From positions 1-43,409 of the forward strand of contig CAADWP010000082.1 of NCBI GenBank assembly GCA_900752785.1: a DNA stretch of 43,409 nt. The letters are read 5' to 3'. Every line of letters begins with the position of its first letter. Position 1 is the stretch's first letter. Of this stretch, positions 6,528 through 15,565 are shown one piece after another. Source of the DNA: an uncultured Ruminococcus sp. (GTDB lineage: Bacteria; Bacillota; Clostridia; Oscillospirales; Ruminococcaceae). Below the pieces are notes generated by a model that was not told the DNA's origin, did not search any database, and saw nothing but the letters and a program-made list of their open reading frames with translations. The translations under genes were made by a program, and so were the position numbers.

Positions 6528-7127
6528 CTATTTATTAATAAACGTTACAAATATGCCTTGTACTATATCAAGATCACCAAATCCGAATCTGACAATATTG
6601 CTTACACTATTTTCGTTATCGTCATGATCTGCGTTATATTCAAAATTCGAATCACTCTGGAAATCTGGCTCGCCAAATGCTGCGACAACATCCTCCTTAC
6701 TTGAACCGATTCCAACTCCATTAATAACGAAATAATTCTGAAAATTCTCATCTGAAAGCTGTTCATAGGTTCCCAATCTTCTTACTGTCATTGAATACCG
6801 ATCACCGCTTTTATCACTATTAATAAAAGCTGCAACAAAGGCAGGATGACCATTATATAATACGCAACCCGTATTATCTACAAACTCAAATCCCTCACCC
6901 AACGAGCCAACAGTAAAAGGTAATTCTATTGGTTTACCACAAAGTCGAATCGTGGACGCTACCGTTTCGGCAGTCCATCCTCCCTCCGGCGGCGCAATTG
7001 CTTTATATTCTGTGGTCTGTGACTGCTCAACCGTAGGATCAACGCTTGATTTTTTATCAGATTTACAGCCGACTGCAAAATTCATAAGCACCGTTATGCA
7101 TAAAAACGCTAAAATTTTTCTCTTCAT
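6528..7127 (-). CDS. Putative lipoprotein of unknown function
   Basis: The 199-residue protein begins with a lipoprotein signal peptide: MKRK, a hydrophobic stretch (ILAFLCITVLMNF) and lipobox AVGC, with lipidation at about C21. A Ser/Thr-rich linker follows. The rest is a soluble domain of about 160 residues without a recognised family. A segment NGVGIGSSKEDVVAAFGEPDF resembles the small repeat seen in SmpA/BamE-like and related lipoproteins (GxSxxxVxxxxGxP). The ATG at 7127 is chosen because GGAGG sits 5 nt upstream; an in-frame TTG at 7139 overlaps that site. It lies downstream of fruK with a 106-nt gap that contains TATAAT without a good -35, so it may be transcribed separately. The export prediction is firm; the function is unknown. 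Confidence 0.8.
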   Translation of the reverse strand: MKRKILAFLCITVLMNFAVGCKSDKKSSVDPTVEQSQTTEYKAIAPPEGGWTAETVASTIRLCGKPIELPFTVGSLGEGFEFVDNTGCVLYNGHPAFVAAFINSDKSGDRYSMTVRRLGTYEQLSDENFQNYFVINGVGIGSSKEDVVAAFGEPDFQSDSNFEYNADHDDNENSVSNIVRFGFGDLDIVQGIFVTFINK

Positions 7128-7233
7128 TTTTTCCTCCAATTACCCATTTTATCATTATATCTATTCTTTTATTTATACTAATTTAAAATCGACCCGTAGA
7201 CGATCTTGTCTTCATAACAATATAAAATTAGCA

Positions 7234-8136
7234 TTAAAAAAGTTTTTCAAAGCATTTAAATATTTTTTCACGAGATGCAAGTCCCTCCGAAAATGCAGTA
7301 GCTCCTCCGGCCGCCGTACCAAGCTTTAACGCATATTCACAGCCGCCCTCGTCATAACCGGCAATAAATCCTGCCAGCATAGAATCTCCTGCTCCTACTG
7401 AATTTACCGAAGTTCCGCTGCATACCCCACAAATATGAGTATTTCCTGATTCGTCAACAAGCGCTGCTCCATTTTCAGCCATTGACACAAGGACGTTTAA
7501 TGCACCCATTTCTTTAAGCTTTTTCGCATATTTTACCGCATCGTCGATCGTTTCGACGGAAACTCCGAACATCTCGCCAAGCTCAATATGATTTGGCTTG
7601 ACCAGAAAAGGCTTGTATTTCAGCACATTCAGCAAAAGCTCCTTTGACGCGTCAACAACTGCCCTCACCCTTTTTCCGCTTAAACACTGAAGGATCTTTT
7701 CATAAATGTCGGCAGGCAGCGTTGACGGAACGCTGCCTGCAAGAACTATCGTATCTCCGTCAGAAAGTTTGTCTATTTTGCCAAACAGCTCTCCAAGCTT
7801 GTCCGCAGGAATTTCAGGTCCCTGAGCGTTAAGCTCTGTCTCCGCGCCCGATTTGATCTTGACGTTTATGCGTGAGAATCCGCTGTCAAGATGAACAAAA
7901 TCAGTTTCTATACCACGCTGCGCGATGCTTTTCTCGATCGCCTCTCCGGTGAAGCCTGCCGTAAATCCCAACGCTCTTGAAGCTATCCCAAGCTCGTGAA
8001 GAACAAGCGAGACGTTTACGCCCTTTCCGCCAAAATATATTCTCTCGTCTTTCAGCCGATTTACAGAACCTTTCTCAATTTGATCGGTATAAACCACGAG
8101 ATCGACTGCCGGATTGAACGTTACCGTATATATCAT
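7234..8136 (-). CDS. fruK: PfkB-family sugar-phosphate kinase, 1-phosphofructokinase type
   Basis: The 300-residue protein has both PfkB signatures: GGKGVNVS (36-43), which binds the sugar, and SVGAGDSMLAGF (246-257), where D251 is the expected catalytic base. The start MIYTVTFNPAVDL and the length are typical of 1-phosphofructokinase and the related tagatose-6-phosphate kinase (LacC). The reaction would be ATP-dependent phosphorylation of fructose 1-phosphate, or a close analogue, in the cytoplasm. The gene begins 9 nt after carB and shares its operon. It is not next to a fructose PTS or a DeoR regulator, which is the usual fruK setting. GGGGGC precedes the ATG. The exact substrate is not settled by the sequence; the kinase family is certain. 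Confidence 0.85.
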   Translation of the reverse strand: MIYTVTFNPAVDLVVYTDQIEKGSVNRLKDERIYFGGKGVNVSLVLHELGIASRALGFTAGFTGEAIEKSIAQRGIETDFVHLDSGFSRINVKIKSGAETELNAQGPEIPADKLGELFGKIDKLSDGDTIVLAGSVPSTLPADIYEKILQCLSGKRVRAVVDASKELLLNVLKYKPFLVKPNHIELGEMFGVSVETIDDAVKYAKKLKEMGALNVLVSMAENGAALVDESGNTHICGVCSGTSVNSVGAGDSMLAGFIAGYDEGGCEYALKLGTAAGGATAFSEGLASREKIFKCFEKLF

Positions 8137-8145
8137 GGCTGCCCC

Positions 8146-11100
8146 CTAAATTTTCGTTATATCCACAAGCTCAACATCGCTTATAGTACGTCCCAATTCA
8201 AGAACCTTTGCCAAAGCCTTTGCCGTATCAATAGCGGTAAGGCTGCAAATTGAACGTTCTATAGACTTGCGGCGCATTTTTACGCTGTCACGCTCGGGAA
8301 GTCTTCCTTTAGCAGAGGTCGAAATCACGTAATTTATTTTTCCGCTTTCAAGGAGCGTGACCGCATTAGGCTCTCCATCCGAGATCTTGCGGACGAGATT
8401 TGCCGCGATCATATTTCTATGAAGAACGCTCTGAGTTCCGGAAGTTGCGTAAATATCAAAGCCCATGCGCTCAAATTTATCGGCAATCGGAAGAATTTCC
8501 CTCTTATCCGTATCGCGGACGGAAATCAGTACTCCGCCTTGCCTCTTTAAGTCAAAGCCTGCGGCAATAAGTCCTTTGAGAAGCGCGTCTTCAAGATTCC
8601 TGCCTATTCCGAGACATTCTCCCGTAGATTTCATCTCAGGTCCGAGCATTGTGTCAACATCGGTAAGTTTCTCAAAGCTGAATACGGGAACTTTTACCGC
8701 AACATAATCCCCTGCCGGATAGAGACCGCTTTCATATCCCATATCTCTGAGCTTTGCGCCGAACATGATCTTCGTAGCTATATCGACCATAGGGATTCCC
8801 GTAACCTTGCTGATATACGGAACTGTTCGCGACGAACGCGGATTTACCTCGATAACATAAACTTCGTGATTGTAAACAACATACTGGATATTTACAAGAC
8901 CTATCACGTTAAGCTCCTTGGCAAGCTTTCTCGTATATTCAACAATTATCTTTTTTATTCTTTCCGAAAGATGCTGCGCCGGATAGATAGAGATCGAATC
9001 TCCGGAATGTACGCCTGCGCGCTCGATATGCTCCATGATACCAGGGATAAGGAAATCCTCTCCGTCGCAGATCGCGTCGACCTCTACCTCCGTTCCCATC
9101 ATATACTTGTCTATAAGCACCGGATTTTCTATCATACGGCTTGTTATGATGCCCATATATTCGATAACATCAGCCTGCGAATGGGCAATTATCATATTTT
9201 GTCCGCCCAGAACATAGGAAGGCCTGAGAAGTACGGGATATCCAAGAGATTCAGCCGCTGCAACAGCTTCTTCGGTAGTCATTACCGTATGACCCTGAGG
9301 ACGCGGGATTCCGCATTTTTCAAGAATTTCGTCAAACCGTTCTCTGTCCTCGGCTGCGTCGATCATATCGGCAGAAGTTCCGAGAATATTCACGCCCATG
9401 TCTGAAAGATGACGAGTAAGCTTGATAGCCGTCTGACCGCCGAACTGAACTACAACGCCATACGGCTGTTCAGTCTCGATAATAGCTTCAACGTCCTCTT
9501 TTGTGAGGGGATCAAAATACAGACGGTCCCCCGTATCGAAATCGGTCGATACAGTCTCAGGATTGTTATTGCAGATGACCGCCTCGTATCCAAGCTCTTT
9601 CAGCGTCCACACACAGTGTACCGAGCAGTAGTCGAATTCGATTCCCTGTCCGATTCTGATAGGTCCTGAGCCGAAAACAATAATTTTTTTCTTGCCTGTA
9701 TCAGTGCGTTCAATGAACTGCTTCGCTTCGTTTTCCTCGTCAAATGTGGAATAGAAATAAGGAGTTTCAGCCTTGAATTCGCCGGCGCAGGTATCTACCA
9801 TTTTGAACACCGCACGTTTGCGCAGCGGACATTTCTGTCCGGAAAAACGCTCGATCGTGCTGTCAAGATAGCCGTATTGCTTTGCAATATTGTATTTTTC
9901 TTCCGTAAGCTCGCCGTCTGCAAGCCATTTTTCAAGCTCGGCAAGATTCAAAAGCTTGTATAAGAACCAGTTGTCGATCATCGTAATATCGTGAATTTCC
10001 TCGGGAGTAATTCCGCGTTTAAGCGCCTCGAAAACGACAAACGAACGCTCGTCGTCAATAACGTGGAGCTTCTTGCGGACTTCTTCATCGGTAAGATTTT
10101 CAAGCTTTTTAAGATTCATGCTGTCAAGTCCAAGCTCGATAGACCGAACGGCTTTCATGATAGCCTGTTCAAAGCTTGTACCGATAGCCATTACCTCTCC
10201 GGTCGCTTTCATCTGAGTGCCAAGGGTTCTCTTTGCATAAACAAATTTATCAAAAGCCCATTTTGGGAACTTTATTACCACATAGTCGAGCGCAGGCTCA
10301 AAGCAGGCATATGTCTTACCTGTTACCTGATTTATAATTTCATCGAGAGTATAGCCGACAGCGATCTTTGCCGCCGTTTTTGCGATCGGATATCCCGTTG
10401 CCTTTGAAGCGAGCGCGGAGGAACGCGAAACTCTCGGATTCACCTCGATAACGGCATATTCAAAGCTTGTGGGATGAAGCGCAAACTGACAGTTGCATCC
10501 GCCCTCTACTTTTAGTTCTTTAATAATATTTATAGCCGCAGTACGGAGCATCTGATACTCTCGGTCGCTGAGTGTAACGGCAGGAGCGATAACGATACTA
10601 TCACCCGTATGAACTCCTACAGGGTCGAAATTTTCCATTGAGCAGACGGTTATAACGTTACCCTTTGCATCGCGTATTACTTCAAATTCTATTTCCTTCC
10701 AGCCGCTTATGCATTTCTCAATAAGCACCTGAGTGATAGGAGACAGCCGAAGTCCGTTCGTGGAAATATCGCGAAGCTCCTCCTCGTTCTGAGCAATACC
10801 GCCGCCTGTTCCTCCAAGTGTGAAAGCAGGACGTACAATTACGGGATACCCGATAACTTCCGCAAAATCTACGGCGTCGTCAACCGTCTCAACTACCTTT
10901 GAGGGAATACAAGGCTCGCCGATTTTCTCCATTGTGTCCTTAAAGGCCTGCCTGTCTTCAGCCTTGTGGATAGTCTCGGGATCGGCGCCGAGCAGCTTTA
11001 CGTTATGCGAATCGAGAAATCCTTCCGCCGCAAGCTGCATGGAAAGCGTCAGACCCGTCTGCCCCCCCAAAGTTGACAAAACGCTGTCGGGCTTCTCAGT

Positions 11101-11337
11101 TTCAATAATTCTTTTTATAACTTCAAGAGTCAGCGGTTCAATGTAGACCTTATCCGCCATTGCCTTATCGGTCATTATAGTTGCAGGATTTGAATTAACA
11201 AGAACTACCTCAAGTCCCTCCTGTTTAAGCGCGCGGCAAGCCTGTGTTCCTGCATAATCAAACTCCGCAGCCTGTCCGATAACAATAGGACCCGAGCCGA
11301 TAACGAGAACCTTTTTTATATCATTTCTAAGCGGCAT
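8146..11337 (-). CDS. carB: Carbamoyl-phosphate synthase large chain
   Basis: The 1063-residue chain uses two ATP to turn bicarbonate and ammonia into carbamoyl phosphate. It has the standard duplicated layout. The first ATP-grasp half opens VLVIGSGPIVIGQAAEFDYAG. The second half opens IIVFGSGPIRIGQGIEFDY near residue 550. A C-terminal MGS-like allosteric domain (GGVLISVRDTDKREILPIA, from about 930) follows. Its length is normal. The ATG at 11337 (MPLRNDIKKV) fits the family N-terminus; an in-frame GTG at 11346 overlaps carA. The start lies one base after the carA stop, so the two subunits should be made in equal amounts. It lies inside the PyrR-attenuated operon, so uridine nucleotides should control it both transcriptionally and, in many relatives, allosterically. 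Secure identification. Confidence 0.97.
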   Translation of the reverse strand: MPLRNDIKKVLVIGSGPIVIGQAAEFDYAGTQACRALKQEGLEVVLVNSNPATIMTDKAMADKVYIEPLTLEVIKRIIETEKPDSVLSTLGGQTGLTLSMQLAAEGFLDSHNVKLLGADPETIHKAEDRQAFKDTMEKIGEPCIPSKVVETVDDAVDFAEVIGYPVIVRPAFTLGGTGGGIAQNEEELRDISTNGLRLSPITQVLIEKCISGWKEIEFEVIRDAKGNVITVCSMENFDPVGVHTGDSIVIAPAVTLSDREYQMLRTAAINIIKELKVEGGCNCQFALHPTSFEYAVIEVNPRVSRSSALASKATGYPIAKTAAKIAVGYTLDEIINQVTGKTYACFEPALDYVVIKFPKWAFDKFVYAKRTLGTQMKATGEVMAIGTSFEQAIMKAVRSIELGLDSMNLKKLENLTDEEVRKKLHVIDDERSFVVFEALKRGITPEEIHDITMIDNWFLYKLLNLAELEKWLADGELTEEKYNIAKQYGYLDSTIERFSGQKCPLRKRAVFKMVDTCAGEFKAETPYFYSTFDEENEAKQFIERTDTGKKKIIVFGSGPIRIGQGIEFDYCSVHCVWTLKELGYEAVICNNNPETVSTDFDTGDRLYFDPLTKEDVEAIIETEQPYGVVVQFGGQTAIKLTRHLSDMGVNILGTSADMIDAAEDRERFDEILEKCGIPRPQGHTVMTTEEAVAAAESLGYPVLLRPSYVLGGQNMIIAHSQADVIEYMGIITSRMIENPVLIDKYMMGTEVEVDAICDGEDFLIPGIMEHIERAGVHSGDSISIYPAQHLSERIKKIIVEYTRKLAKELNVIGLVNIQYVVYNHEVYVIEVNPRSSRTVPYISKVTGIPMVDIATKIMFGAKLRDMGYESGLYPAGDYVAVKVPVFSFEKLTDVDTMLGPEMKSTGECLGIGRNLEDALLKGLIAAGFDLKRQGGVLISVRDTDKREILPIADKFERMGFDIYATSGTQSVLHRNMIAANLVRKISDGEPNAVTLLESGKINYVISTSAKGRLPERDSVKMRRKSIERSICSLTAIDTAKALAKVLELGRTISDVELVDITKI

Positions 11338-11338
11338 A

Positions 11339-12445
11339 TCACTCACCGTCCCTTTCCATAGTCTTTATAAATTCATCAAACAAATAAGACGTATCGAGAG
11401 GTCCGCCATGAGCCTCCGGATGAAACTGTACCGTGAAAGCGTTTACGGATGTATATCTTATTCCCTCGCAGGTCTTGTCGTTGGCGTTGATATGGGAAAC
11501 TTTTCCGACCCCGGCGGGAATGCTGTCTCCTACAACCGCATAGCCGTGATTCTGGCTTGTAACATATGTCAAACCGCTTTCAATATCAATAACAGGCTGA
11601 TTTGCTCCGCGATGACCATATTTCAGCTTTTCCGTCCTGCCACCGTTCGCAAGAGCCATAAGCTGATGACCGAGACAGATGCCAAAGATCGGTATACCAA
11701 GCTTTTCGATCTCCTTAATATTCTCAATAATTTCAACATTTTCAGAGGGATCTCCGGGGCCGTTCGAGAACATTATCCCGTCCGGAGAAAACTTTTTTAT
11801 CTCGTCGGCAGTCGTTGCGGCGGGAACTACGATGACCTCGCAGCCGCGGTTAACAAGCTCCTGACGAATGTTTCGCTTATATCCGAAATCAAACAGCGCA
11901 ACCCTGTATTTCGGGTCATTACCGGCATATGTAAGCATTCCCGTGCCTGTAACGGAGCTGACTGCATTTTTGACCTCAAATGCACGTATTTTTTCAAGAA
12001 GCTCGTCTTTTTGAGCATACACGTCATCCGTCGTTATAACACCATTCATAACGCCTGCCTCGCGAATCATACGCGTAAGACGACGCGTGTCGATATTACA
12101 GATCCCGACCACGTTCTGCTCTTTCAAAAAGTCATTGATATTACCGCCGCACCGAAAATTAGACGGTATTTCGCACCATTCTCTTACGATATATCCGCTC
12201 AGATAAGCTTTTGAGGATTCGTCGTCTTCATCGTTCACACCGTAATTTCCGATAAGCGGAAATGTCTGCGTAACTATCTGTCCATAATAACTCGGATCTG
12301 TAAGCGTTTCCTGATATCCCGTAAGTCCTGTCGCAAAAACGACCTCGCCGATCACAGTTCCCTTAGCGCCGAAGCTTCTGCCTTCAAAAACCTGACCGTT
12401 GGCAAGCATAAGATATGCTTTTTCACTTTGTTTGAATAAAGACAT
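11339..12445 (-). CDS. carA: Carbamoyl-phosphate synthase small chain (glutaminase)
   Basis: The 368-residue subunit hydrolyses glutamine and channels ammonia to CarB. The N-terminal half is the CarA-specific domain (FATGLTGYQETLTDPSY). The C-terminal half is a class I glutamine amidotransferase, with nucleophile C257 in GICLGHQ and the H342/E344 pair in FHPEAH. The ATG at 12445 (MSLFKQSEKAYL) is chosen because GAAAGGACG sits just upstream and it matches the family start. The frame is open 24 codons further, but that stretch has no family resemblance. The 106-nt gap to pyrF holds a 12-bp palindrome (12502-12513) and a small hairpin (12462-12477), with no terminator T-run. Secure. Confidence 0.97.
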   Translation of the reverse strand: MSLFKQSEKAYLMLANGQVFEGRSFGAKGTVIGEVVFATGLTGYQETLTDPSYYGQIVTQTFPLIGNYGVNDEDDESSKAYLSGYIVREWCEIPSNFRCGGNINDFLKEQNVVGICNIDTRRLTRMIREAGVMNGVITTDDVYAQKDELLEKIRAFEVKNAVSSVTGTGMLTYAGNDPKYRVALFDFGYKRNIRQELVNRGCEVIVVPAATTADEIKKFSPDGIMFSNGPGDPSENVEIIENIKEIEKLGIPIFGICLGHQLMALANGGRTEKLKYGHRGANQPVIDIESGLTYVTSQNHGYAVVGDSIPAGVGKVSHINANDKTCEGIRYTSVNAFTVQFHPEAHGGPLDTSYLFDEFIKTMERDGE

Positions 12446-12551
12446 TTTTATCGTCCTTTCACGGAGTAAGCCCTCCGCCGGCAATTTTTTGAAATTCTGA
12501 CCGCAGCGCTGCGTCATTGAAGCACGCGGTTAATGCCCGAATAATTCTTGA

Positions 12552-13475
12552 TTAAAGATTGATGTACTGCGTAATATCGTCTCTCATACGGATGACTTCC
12601 CGGCGTGCAGCTTTAGCGAAATCCCGCTCATCGCAGCCCTCTTTCTTGTATGCGCACATAACGGCGCGGCTGGAATTAACGATTGCTCCCAGACCGCGTT
12701 CGTCAAAACCGCCCTTGAGTCCCTCAGCTCCTCCGCCCTGAGCGCCGTATCCGGGAACAAGGAACATCGTATGCGGCAGTCTTTTTCTAAGCTCTGCAAG
12801 CATTTCTGGGTATGTAGCTCCTACGACAGCTCCGACCGAAGAATATCCGTATTTACCAATTGAATCTTCTCCCCATTTTTCACACATATCGCCCATTCTT
12901 GCATAGATCGGCGTACCGTCCTCAAGCTTCATATCCTGAAGCTCGCCGCTCGACGGGTTCGACGTCTTAACGAGTACATAAATGCCTTTATCACGCTCTT
13001 TGCAGACCTTTAAAAGCGGAGCTATGCCGTCCGTTCCAAGATAACCGTTTACCGTAAGAGCATCCGCTCCGAACGGTTCAATTTCACTGTCCTCCACAGT
13101 CACCGTTCCAAGATGTGCGTTAGTATACGCTTCCATTGTCGCGCCAATATCGTTTCTCTTACCGTCTGTAATTACAAACATTCCGTTCAGCTTTGCATAA
13201 CGGATCGTTTTTTCAAGAGTTCTGATCCCATAGTGACCGAACATTTCATAATAAGCCGCCTGCGGCTTGATAGCCGGAACTATGTCGTGAATTTCGTCTA
13301 TAATAGCCTGATTAAAGTCAAATATCGCCTTTGAGGCAGCCTTTAAAGTCCAGCCGTCGCTGTCCTGATAGCGTCTGCGGATAAACTGCGGAACATAATC
13401 GAGCTTCGGATCGAGACCAACAACTGTTGGATTTTTCAGTGTAATGATTTTTTCAATAAGTCTGTCAAATGACAT
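12552..13475 (-). CDS. pyrF: Orotidine 5'-phosphate decarboxylase (long, type 2 form)
   Basis: The 307-residue enzyme makes UMP from OMP, the last step of de novo pyrimidine synthesis. The catalytic D-x-K-x-x-x-D motif is DGKRND (D104, K106, D109). It belongs to the longer subfamily of about 300 residues (opening VVGLDPKLDYVP, with PAIKPQAAYYE near 67) rather than the usual 230-240 residue form of Bacillus. It starts 9 nt after pyrC and precedes carA. The start MSFDRLIEKI is typical for the subfamily. Secure. Confidence 0.95.
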   Translation of the reverse strand: MSFDRLIEKIITLKNPTVVGLDPKLDYVPQFIRRRYQDSDGWTLKAASKAIFDFNQAIIDEIHDIVPAIKPQAAYYEMFGHYGIRTLEKTIRYAKLNGMFVITDGKRNDIGATMEAYTNAHLGTVTVEDSEIEPFGADALTVNGYLGTDGIAPLLKVCKERDKGIYVLVKTSNPSSGELQDMKLEDGTPIYARMGDMCEKWGEDSIGKYGYSSVGAVVGATYPEMLAELRKRLPHTMFLVPGYGAQGGGAEGLKGGFDERGLGAIVNSSRAVMCAYKKEGCDERDFAKAARREVIRMRDDITQYINL

Positions 13476-13484
13476 AAGTTAACC

Positions 13485-14756
13485 TCACCTTTCGTCGTAG
13501 CGTATAATTCCTTTTGATATGGTCACAAGTGGCTTACCCGTAAGGGTCATGCCCTTGAAAACACTGTTATGAGATTTAGAGTGTAATTTTTCCGGATCGA
13601 CAATCCATTTTTTATTTATATCCGCGATCATCAGATCGGCAGTCTTTCCCTTGCTTATGGAAGGAACTTCAAGTCCAAGAATCTTTCTCGGATTGACGCA
13701 CATAAGCTCCGCTATTTTATTAAGTGAAACTTCTCCGGTATGATAAAGAGCCGTAAGCGATGCTGCAAAGGAAGTTTCAAGTCCCACAACGCCGTTCGGT
13801 GCTTTTTCAAAATCGGCTTTTTCTTCGGCAGCGTGAGGTGCGTGATCTGTAATTATGCAGTCTATCGTGCCGTCCTTTATTCCTTCGATTATCGCCTTAA
13901 CATCGGCATTTGTCCTAAGCGGCGGGTTCATTCGGTAATCCGCGTCGCGCTTGCGCAAAAGTTCGTCCGTAAGCATAAAATAATGCGGCGCTGTCTCACA
14001 GGTGACCTTAATTCCGCGTGATTTCGCAAAACGTATGATAGCCGTACTGCCCTCGGTCGAAACATGACAAATGTGTATCCGAGCATTTGCGGAAGCGGCA
14101 AGAATTATTTCACGGGCAGTAATGCTGTCCTCTGAAGCTCTGTCCATCCCCTTTACTCCCAGCTCATTGGAAATTTCGCCCTTGTTCATAATACCGCCGT
14201 TTATAATACTCAGATCCTCACAGTGAGAAGCAACCAGCATACCGTTCGTGTTTGATCTTTTCAGCGCTTCAAGCATCATTCCCGCATTTTCAACTGGGCG
14301 TCCGTCATCGGAAATGCAGATGCAGCCGGATTCTTTCAGCGCATCGTAATCGCACAAACCGTCGCCGTTCATCCCTGCCGTGATGCAGCCCACAGGATAA
14401 ACATCAACTCCCGTATTTTCAGCCTTTTCAATCATATACCGCACTATTTCGGGAGAATCGCAGGGCGGCTTTGTATTCGGCATCGCCAAAACTCCCGTAA
14501 CTCCTCCTGCAAGAGCTGCCGCACAGCCTGTAAGAATATCCTCCTTGTGGGTCTGTCCGGGATCGCGAAAATGAACGTGCATATCAAATATCGAGGGCAT
14601 AAGCGTCAGACCGCTGCCGTCTATTATCTGCTCAGCCGGTATTTTTAGCTCTTTACCTGTATCTGCAATAATTCCGCCGTCTATAAACACATCGGTTATC
14701 CTGTCCGTTTCAGCGTCAACGGCACGAATATTTTTTATCAGAATTGAATTCGCCAT
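13485..14756 (-). CDS. pyrC: Dihydroorotase
   Basis: The 423-residue zinc amidohydrolase interconverts carbamoyl-aspartate and dihydroorotate. Metal ligands H60 and H62 lie in DMHVHFRDPGQTHKED. Further ligands lie in CHVST and TDHAPH near residue 300. It is of the Bacillus PyrC (class I) type in length and motifs. GGAGG lies 5 nt before the ATG, and the gene begins 9 nt after the pyrR stop. The partner aspartate transcarbamylase (pyrB), which often precedes pyrC, is not in this operon and must be elsewhere. Secure. Confidence 0.96.
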   Translation of the reverse strand: MANSILIKNIRAVDAETDRITDVFIDGGIIADTGKELKIPAEQIIDGSGLTLMPSIFDMHVHFRDPGQTHKEDILTGCAAALAGGVTGVLAMPNTKPPCDSPEIVRYMIEKAENTGVDVYPVGCITAGMNGDGLCDYDALKESGCICISDDGRPVENAGMMLEALKRSNTNGMLVASHCEDLSIINGGIMNKGEISNELGVKGMDRASEDSITAREIILAASANARIHICHVSTEGSTAIIRFAKSRGIKVTCETAPHYFMLTDELLRKRDADYRMNPPLRTNADVKAIIEGIKDGTIDCIITDHAPHAAEEKADFEKAPNGVVGLETSFAASLTALYHTGEVSLNKIAELMCVNPRKILGLEVPSISKGKTADLMIADINKKWIVDPEKLHSKSHNSVFKGMTLTGKPLVTISKGIIRYDER

Positions 14757-14765
14757 ATTTCCTCC

Positions 14766-15290
14766 TTATCCATATATTGCGACCTCATCGACACCGTCAA
14801 GCTCCTTAACTCTGACCTTGACCTTTTCGCTCCGTGAAGTCGGAAGATTTTTTCCTACGTAATCAGGACGTATAGGAAGTTCCCTATGCCCCCTGTCTAT
14901 TAACGCGGCAAGCTGTATCGACCGCGGGCGTCCGCGCTTTATAAGCGCTTCAAGAGCTGCTCTTGAGCTTCTTCCTGTGAAAATAACGTCGTCCACCAGC
15001 ACAACATTCTTATCCTTTACGTCAAACGAAATATCGGTCTGTTCGGAATGTCCGCTGATCGTCAGATCATCTCGGTACAGGGTAATATCAAGCTTTCCGA
15101 ACGGAACGGCAGTTTTTTCAAGCTCGGAAAGCTTATCGGCAATACGTCTGCCTATCGGCGCGCCTCGTGAGAGAATCCCTACAACGCAAAGCTCATCAAC
15201 ACCTCTGTTACGCTCGATTATTTCATAGGAAATGCGGGCGATTGCTCGCTGCATAGCCTTTTCGTCCATAATTACACGCTTTGTGTCCAG
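14766..15290 (-). CDS. pyrR: Pyrimidine operon attenuation regulator / uracil phosphoribosyltransferase, apparent CTG start
   Basis: The 174-residue protein binds a loop in pyr leader RNA when UMP is high and promotes termination. It also has weak uracil phosphoribosyltransferase activity. The PRPP motif VVLVDDVIFTGRS, the TLYRDDL segment and the C-terminal DRGHRELPIRPDYVGKNLPTS are all diagnostic. From memory of the Bacillus protein, its start (NQKAVILDE) aligns residue for residue with DTKRVIMDE here if translation begins at CTG 15290. AGGAG lies 8 nt upstream of that codon. The first ATG (15269) would delete seven conserved residues and has no ribosome-binding site. Initiation at CTG would itself keep expression low. 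It is the first gene of the operon, right behind its own RNA target. The gene is certain; the start is likely. Confidence 0.95.
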   Translation of the reverse strand: MDTKRVIMDEKAMQRAIARISYEIIERNRGVDELCVVGILSRGAPIGRRIADKLSELEKTAVPFGKLDITLYRDDLTISGHSEQTDISFDVKDKNVVLVDDVIFTGRSSRAALEALIKRGRPRSIQLAALIDRGHRELPIRPDYVGKNLPTSRSEKVKVRVKELDGVDEVAIYG

Positions 15291-15333
15291 ATAGATCACT
15301 CCTATAAAGTAAAATTGTTTCAAAATTAGCATC

Positions 15334-15363
15334 AAAAAAGCTCGCCTGTGTTGACAGACGAGC
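15334..15363 (-). terminator. Attenuator terminator in the pyr leader
   Basis: On the minus strand GCTCGTCTGT pairs with ACAGGCGAGC (15340-15363, one G-U pair) and is followed by six T (15334-15339). It lies 44 nt before the pyrR start and is the regulated terminator of the PyrR attenuator. Confidence 0.92.
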
Positions 15364-15457
15364 AAATAGACTTAAAGTAAACGCCTCAAAATGAAAATTA
15401 AACGGATATACTCATTTTAAAGTGATAACGCTTTCTTTTTAATCAACACGCCTTGCC

Positions 15458-15471
15458 AACCTCACGGGATT
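15458..15471 (-). promoter_or_regulatory. PyrR-binding loop (anti-antiterminator)
   Basis: The minus strand reads AATCCCGTGAGGTT, which matches every fixed position of the known PyrR recognition consensus ARUCCNGNGAGGYU. Flanking GTC and GGC extend the stem (GTCAA/TTGGC). With UMP-bound PyrR this hairpin is stabilised and the downstream terminator forms. Confidence 0.93.
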
Positions 15472-15514
15472 GACTTAAAGACAGTTTAGAGCTTCAAAAC
15501 TCTGATTTTTATTC

Positions 15515-15543
15515 ATTATACCACATCCAAGAGTATTTGTCCA
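15515..15543 (-). promoter_or_regulatory. Sigma-A promoter of the pyr operon
   Basis: The minus strand has TGGACA (15538-15543), a 17-nt spacer ending TGTGG and a perfect TATAAT (15515-15520). The predicted leader is about 215 nt and carries the PyrR loop and the attenuator. Confidence 0.88.
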
Positions 15544-15565
15544 GTACTTTTAAAAAATTTTTCCT

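Noticed and set aside
11408..12214. Long plus-strand open frame (268 codons) opposite carA
   Set aside because: It is the mirror of a secure carA, shows no family resemblance and has no ribosome-binding site; high coding bias on the minus strand creates such frames.
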